A stretch of 8,807 bases of DNA from Coriobacteriales bacterium (lineage in GTDB: Bacteria > Actinomycetota > Coriobacteriia > Coriobacteriales > UBA8131). The stretch's first letter is position 1, and every line of letters starts with the position of its first letter. The DNA is taken from contig JAISMZ010000191.1 in the NCBI GenBank assembly GCA_031276475.1, positions 1 through 8,807 on the forward strand. The letters are read 5' to 3'. Under the pieces are notes generated by a model. The model was not told the DNA's origin. It made no database searches and was given only the letters and a program-made list of their open reading frames with translations. Both the position numbers and the translations under genes were made by a program. Positions 7,049-8,807 of the stretch are shown one piece after another.

Positions 7049-7128
7049 ACCTGCAAAAAAAGCTCTGATAGCCGCTCGCGCTGCGCGATTCTGGCAGGCG
7101 ACGGTCATATCCGGCAGCGGAGTGGCAA
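7049..7128. other. Intergenic gap
   Basis: Eighty bases separate the adhesin stop from the next start. I see an A7 run near 7056-7062 and short GC-rich inverted matches, but no convincing terminator. A TACAAT at 7135-7140, just inside the next frame, lacks a recognisable -35, so read-through from the adhesin gene is possible. Confidence 0.5.
7119..7122 (+). promoter_or_regulatory. Ribosome binding site supporting the 7129 start
   Basis: GGAG with a six-base spacer precedes the ATG at 7129. The rival ATG at 7183 has only a weak GGTG at 7174-7177. Confidence 0.5.
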
Positions 7129-8706
7129 ATGGTCTACAATTATGCAGTCAAGCCGGTTGTCCCCGTGAGATATGGTGTATCGATGAGCGATGACAGGAGT
7201 TCAGTAGAAAGCGATCAGGCGCAAAGCCTCGGTGAGAAGTCGGCGGGCGGCTCCACCAGCAAGTCGGCGGAGCGCTTTGCCACTAAGCAGGCGGGCGACT
7301 CCGCCACAACATCCGCCCGTACCGCTGCCGATGTTCAGCAGGCCTTTAAAAAGAGCCGGGCAGCTGCAAAACGCAAAGCTGATTTTGACGCGACCCTGAG
7401 CTATGCGGCCGTGGGTGAACCGCTCCCAGAGTTTCCCTTTGCGTCTCGTTCATCCGAGGCTGCCGCAACCGTTACGACCCCTGAGCCTGCGACGGTGCCC
7501 GGAAGGCAGCGGCCCGTTGATATCTCGGCAGTTCTTAACCAGCAGGGAAGCGCCGGCATACCGGCAGCTCCCAGCCTGCAGGAGAGCACTATGCCGTCAG
7601 GGAGCCGCAAGTCGCGCAAGTCCTCCACGGCACAAGAGCTACCTGAAGCGCAGGCGACTTCGCAGCTGCCGTTTGCGGCGCAGTCACGAACAGCGCGTGA
7701 GCCAGAGCTAACCGCAAGTTCCAGGCTGCCTGCAGAGCGTAAGCCGCAGTCAAACGCGCGTAAGCCGCAGCCAAACGTGAGCCCCAGGCCACAGGCAGCG
7801 CGCGAGCTACAGGCAGCTGGCAAGTTGCCGACGCCCGCCCTTCTCCCAAAGTCTGGTATCAAGCCACAGGCCAATCTGGTTGGCAGCGCAGCTGTGGGAG
7901 CGGTCGCGCCGGTTCGCGAGCGGGATTTTTACAACATCAGAGGCGGCGGCTCGGCTCGCGTTCGCTCGCCGCTCGTATCGGGGATACTCGCCATTGTGGT
8001 TCTGGTTGGCATCGTGGTGATTGGTAGCGTCTTGATTAACACGCTGAGCAAACTGATGACGCCAAGCCCCATCCAGGCCATCGTTTTAACAACGGAGCAG
8101 ACGCGTAGCGCCATCGACAGCAGCCTGCCACTGCTCACGGGGATCCTCGATTCGGAGTTTGACGCGGTACAGACGGGGTTTACCGAGCAGGGCCTTGTGC
8201 TTTTTTCCAACAGCCGTTACAACTCCGATACACCCGACCCCACCGCCCAGGGCCGCGAACTGGTGCGAATGCCCAAGCAGGTTTCCGACGATTTCATGAC
8301 CGGCTTTTACGAAGGCGGTTACAGCGCCTATTCGCTGGATGAGTTGCAGGCGGAGTTTAACGGCACCTGGACGCTGGACATGACCCGCGGGGATCTGGGC
8401 AGTCTCTTCAAGCTGAAGTACGCAAATCTCAACGCCAGCTCGCTGGCCGATGAGATGGATCATTTGGCGTTGCTTCAAGGCCTTGCCGGCGATGGCGTAA
8501 ACGTCGTTGCCGAGGGTACCGACAGCCGGGGCAACACCGTGCGTCAAGGTACGCGCACCGTGGAGGATGTCGTCTTTTATTGGAGAATTGCGGCCTGCCC
8601 CTTTAGCGCGGTCTATGGTGCTGCGGCGATTGGCGACAGCGCGGTTTATATCTCGATCTCGTTGGCTACCTATGACTTTTATACGGGGGCTGAGGAGATA
8701 AAGTAG
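7129..8706 (+). CDS. Single-pass membrane protein with disordered N-terminus and unrecognised outside domain
   Basis: I do not recognise this 525-residue protein. Residues 1-265 are rich in Ala, Ser, Pro, Gln, Arg and Lys and look disordered; they include a duplicated RKPQxN motif. A basic stretch (RGGGSARVR, 271-279) precedes one membrane helix (about 282-304), so by the positive-inside rule the N-terminus is cytoplasmic and residues 311-525 are outside. That outer part looks folded: regular hydrophobic patterning, FYEGGYSAY near 393-401, a helix-like stretch around 437-452 and a single Cys490. There is no sorting signal. Start: ATG 7129 has a GGAG site. ATG 7183 would begin MSDDRSSVES, a more usual cytoplasmic N-terminus, and would fit if TACAAT at 7135-7140 is a promoter, so the first 18 residues are doubtful. 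It follows the adhesin gene in the same direction, but a link in function is only inferred from position. Confidence 0.85.
   Translation: MVYNYAVKPVVPVRYGVSMSDDRSSVESDQAQSLGEKSAGGSTSKSAERFATKQAGDSATTSARTAADVQQAFKKSRAAAKRKADFDATLSYAAVGEPLPEFPFASRSSEAAATVTTPEPATVPGRQRPVDISAVLNQQGSAGIPAAPSLQESTMPSGSRKSRKSSTAQELPEAQATSQLPFAAQSRTAREPELTASSRLPAERKPQSNARKPQPNVSPRPQAARELQAAGKLPTPALLPKSGIKPQANLVGSAAVGAVAPVRERDFYNIRGGGSARVRSPLVSGILAIVVLVGIVVIGSVLINTLSKLMTPSPIQAIVLTTEQTRSAIDSSLPLLTGILDSEFDAVQTGFTEQGLVLFSNSRYNSDTPDPTAQGRELVRMPKQVSDDFMTGFYEGGYSAYSLDELQAEFNGTWTLDMTRGDLGSLFKLKYANLNASSLADEMDHLALLQGLAGDGVNVVAEGTDSRGNTVRQGTRTVEDVVFYWRIAACPFSAVYGAAAIGDSAVYISISLATYDFYTGAEEIK
7738..7779 (+). repeat. Tandem 21-base duplication in coding sequence
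   Basis: Two adjacent 21-base copies (7738-7758 and 7759-7779) match at 19 positions and encode RKPQSNA and RKPQPNV in the disordered part of the membrane protein. This looks like simple slippage expansion of a low-complexity region. Confidence 0.75.
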
Positions 8707-8718
8707 GAGGGGCCTTTT

Positions 8719-8759
8719 AAAAGGGAGGAAGCGGGAAGTCCCCTGTTCCTTCCCCCTTT
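8719..8759 (+). terminator. Probable hairpin terminator after the membrane protein gene
   Basis: Starting 12 bases past the stop, AAAAGGGAGGAA (8719-8730) can pair, with a small bulge, with the pyrimidine stretch 8746-8759, and GGG (8733-8735) pairs with CCC (8740-8742) inside. The 3' arm ends in TTTAAT, a weak T tract. A 12-base perfect palindrome, CCTTTTAAAAGG at 8713-8724, overlaps its base. The remaining sequence to 8807 is GC-rich, has a small GGCC-TTG-GGCC hairpin (8778-8788) and no visible gene. Confidence 0.45.
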
Positions 8760-8807
8760 AATCCTCACCCTCACCCCGGCCTTGGGCCTCCCTGGGGCGT
8801 AGCGGGC

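Noticed and set aside
8765..8807. GC-rich end with TCACCC repeats and a GGCC hairpin as a REP-like element
   Set aside because: Too short and cut by the window edge; one copy gives no support for a repeat family.

Overview
The window looks like part of the cell-surface gene repertoire of a GC-rich, host-associated Gram-positive bacterium. Sortase-type anchors (IPATG), thioester/isopeptide adhesin domains, InlB-type B repeats and BspA-like repeats beside a prepilin-like gene fit an Actinomycetota of the class Coriobacteriia (for example the Olsenella/Collinsella/Atopobium group). That placement is inferred from style; there is no rRNA or housekeeping marker here. All four supported genes lie on the plus strand and all appear to encode exported or membrane proteins.

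Region 1 (1-4503): a very large secreted protein, cut off at its N-terminus by the window edge, carries seven InlB-type B repeats, a PKD-like beta domain and ten 31-32-residue BspA/DUF285-like repeats. It has no cell-wall anchor. Immediately behind it, with its own strong ribosome binding site, is a type IV prepilin-like protein. The two were probably transcribed together.

Region 2 (4500-4756): a 160-base nearly perfect palindrome begins exactly at the prepilin stop codon and resembles a miniature inverted-repeat element. It is followed by a promoter with an extended -10 box for the next gene.

Region 3 (4757-7048): a sortase-anchored adhesin with a thioester-type domain, two tandem intramolecular-isopeptide domains and a C-terminal IPATG sorting signal. 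The Gln expected to form the thioester is a Lys in this copy.

Region 4 (7129-8706): a single-pass membrane protein with a long disordered cytoplasmic part and an outside domain I do not recognise, followed by a probable hairpin terminator. No sortase, prepilin peptidase or pilus motor gene is in the window, so the partners of these surface proteins must be encoded elsewhere. The most unusual points are the Gln-to-Lys change in the thioester motif, the palindromic element that supplies the prepilin stop codon, and the pairing of an anchorless repeat adhesin with a prepilin-like gene.
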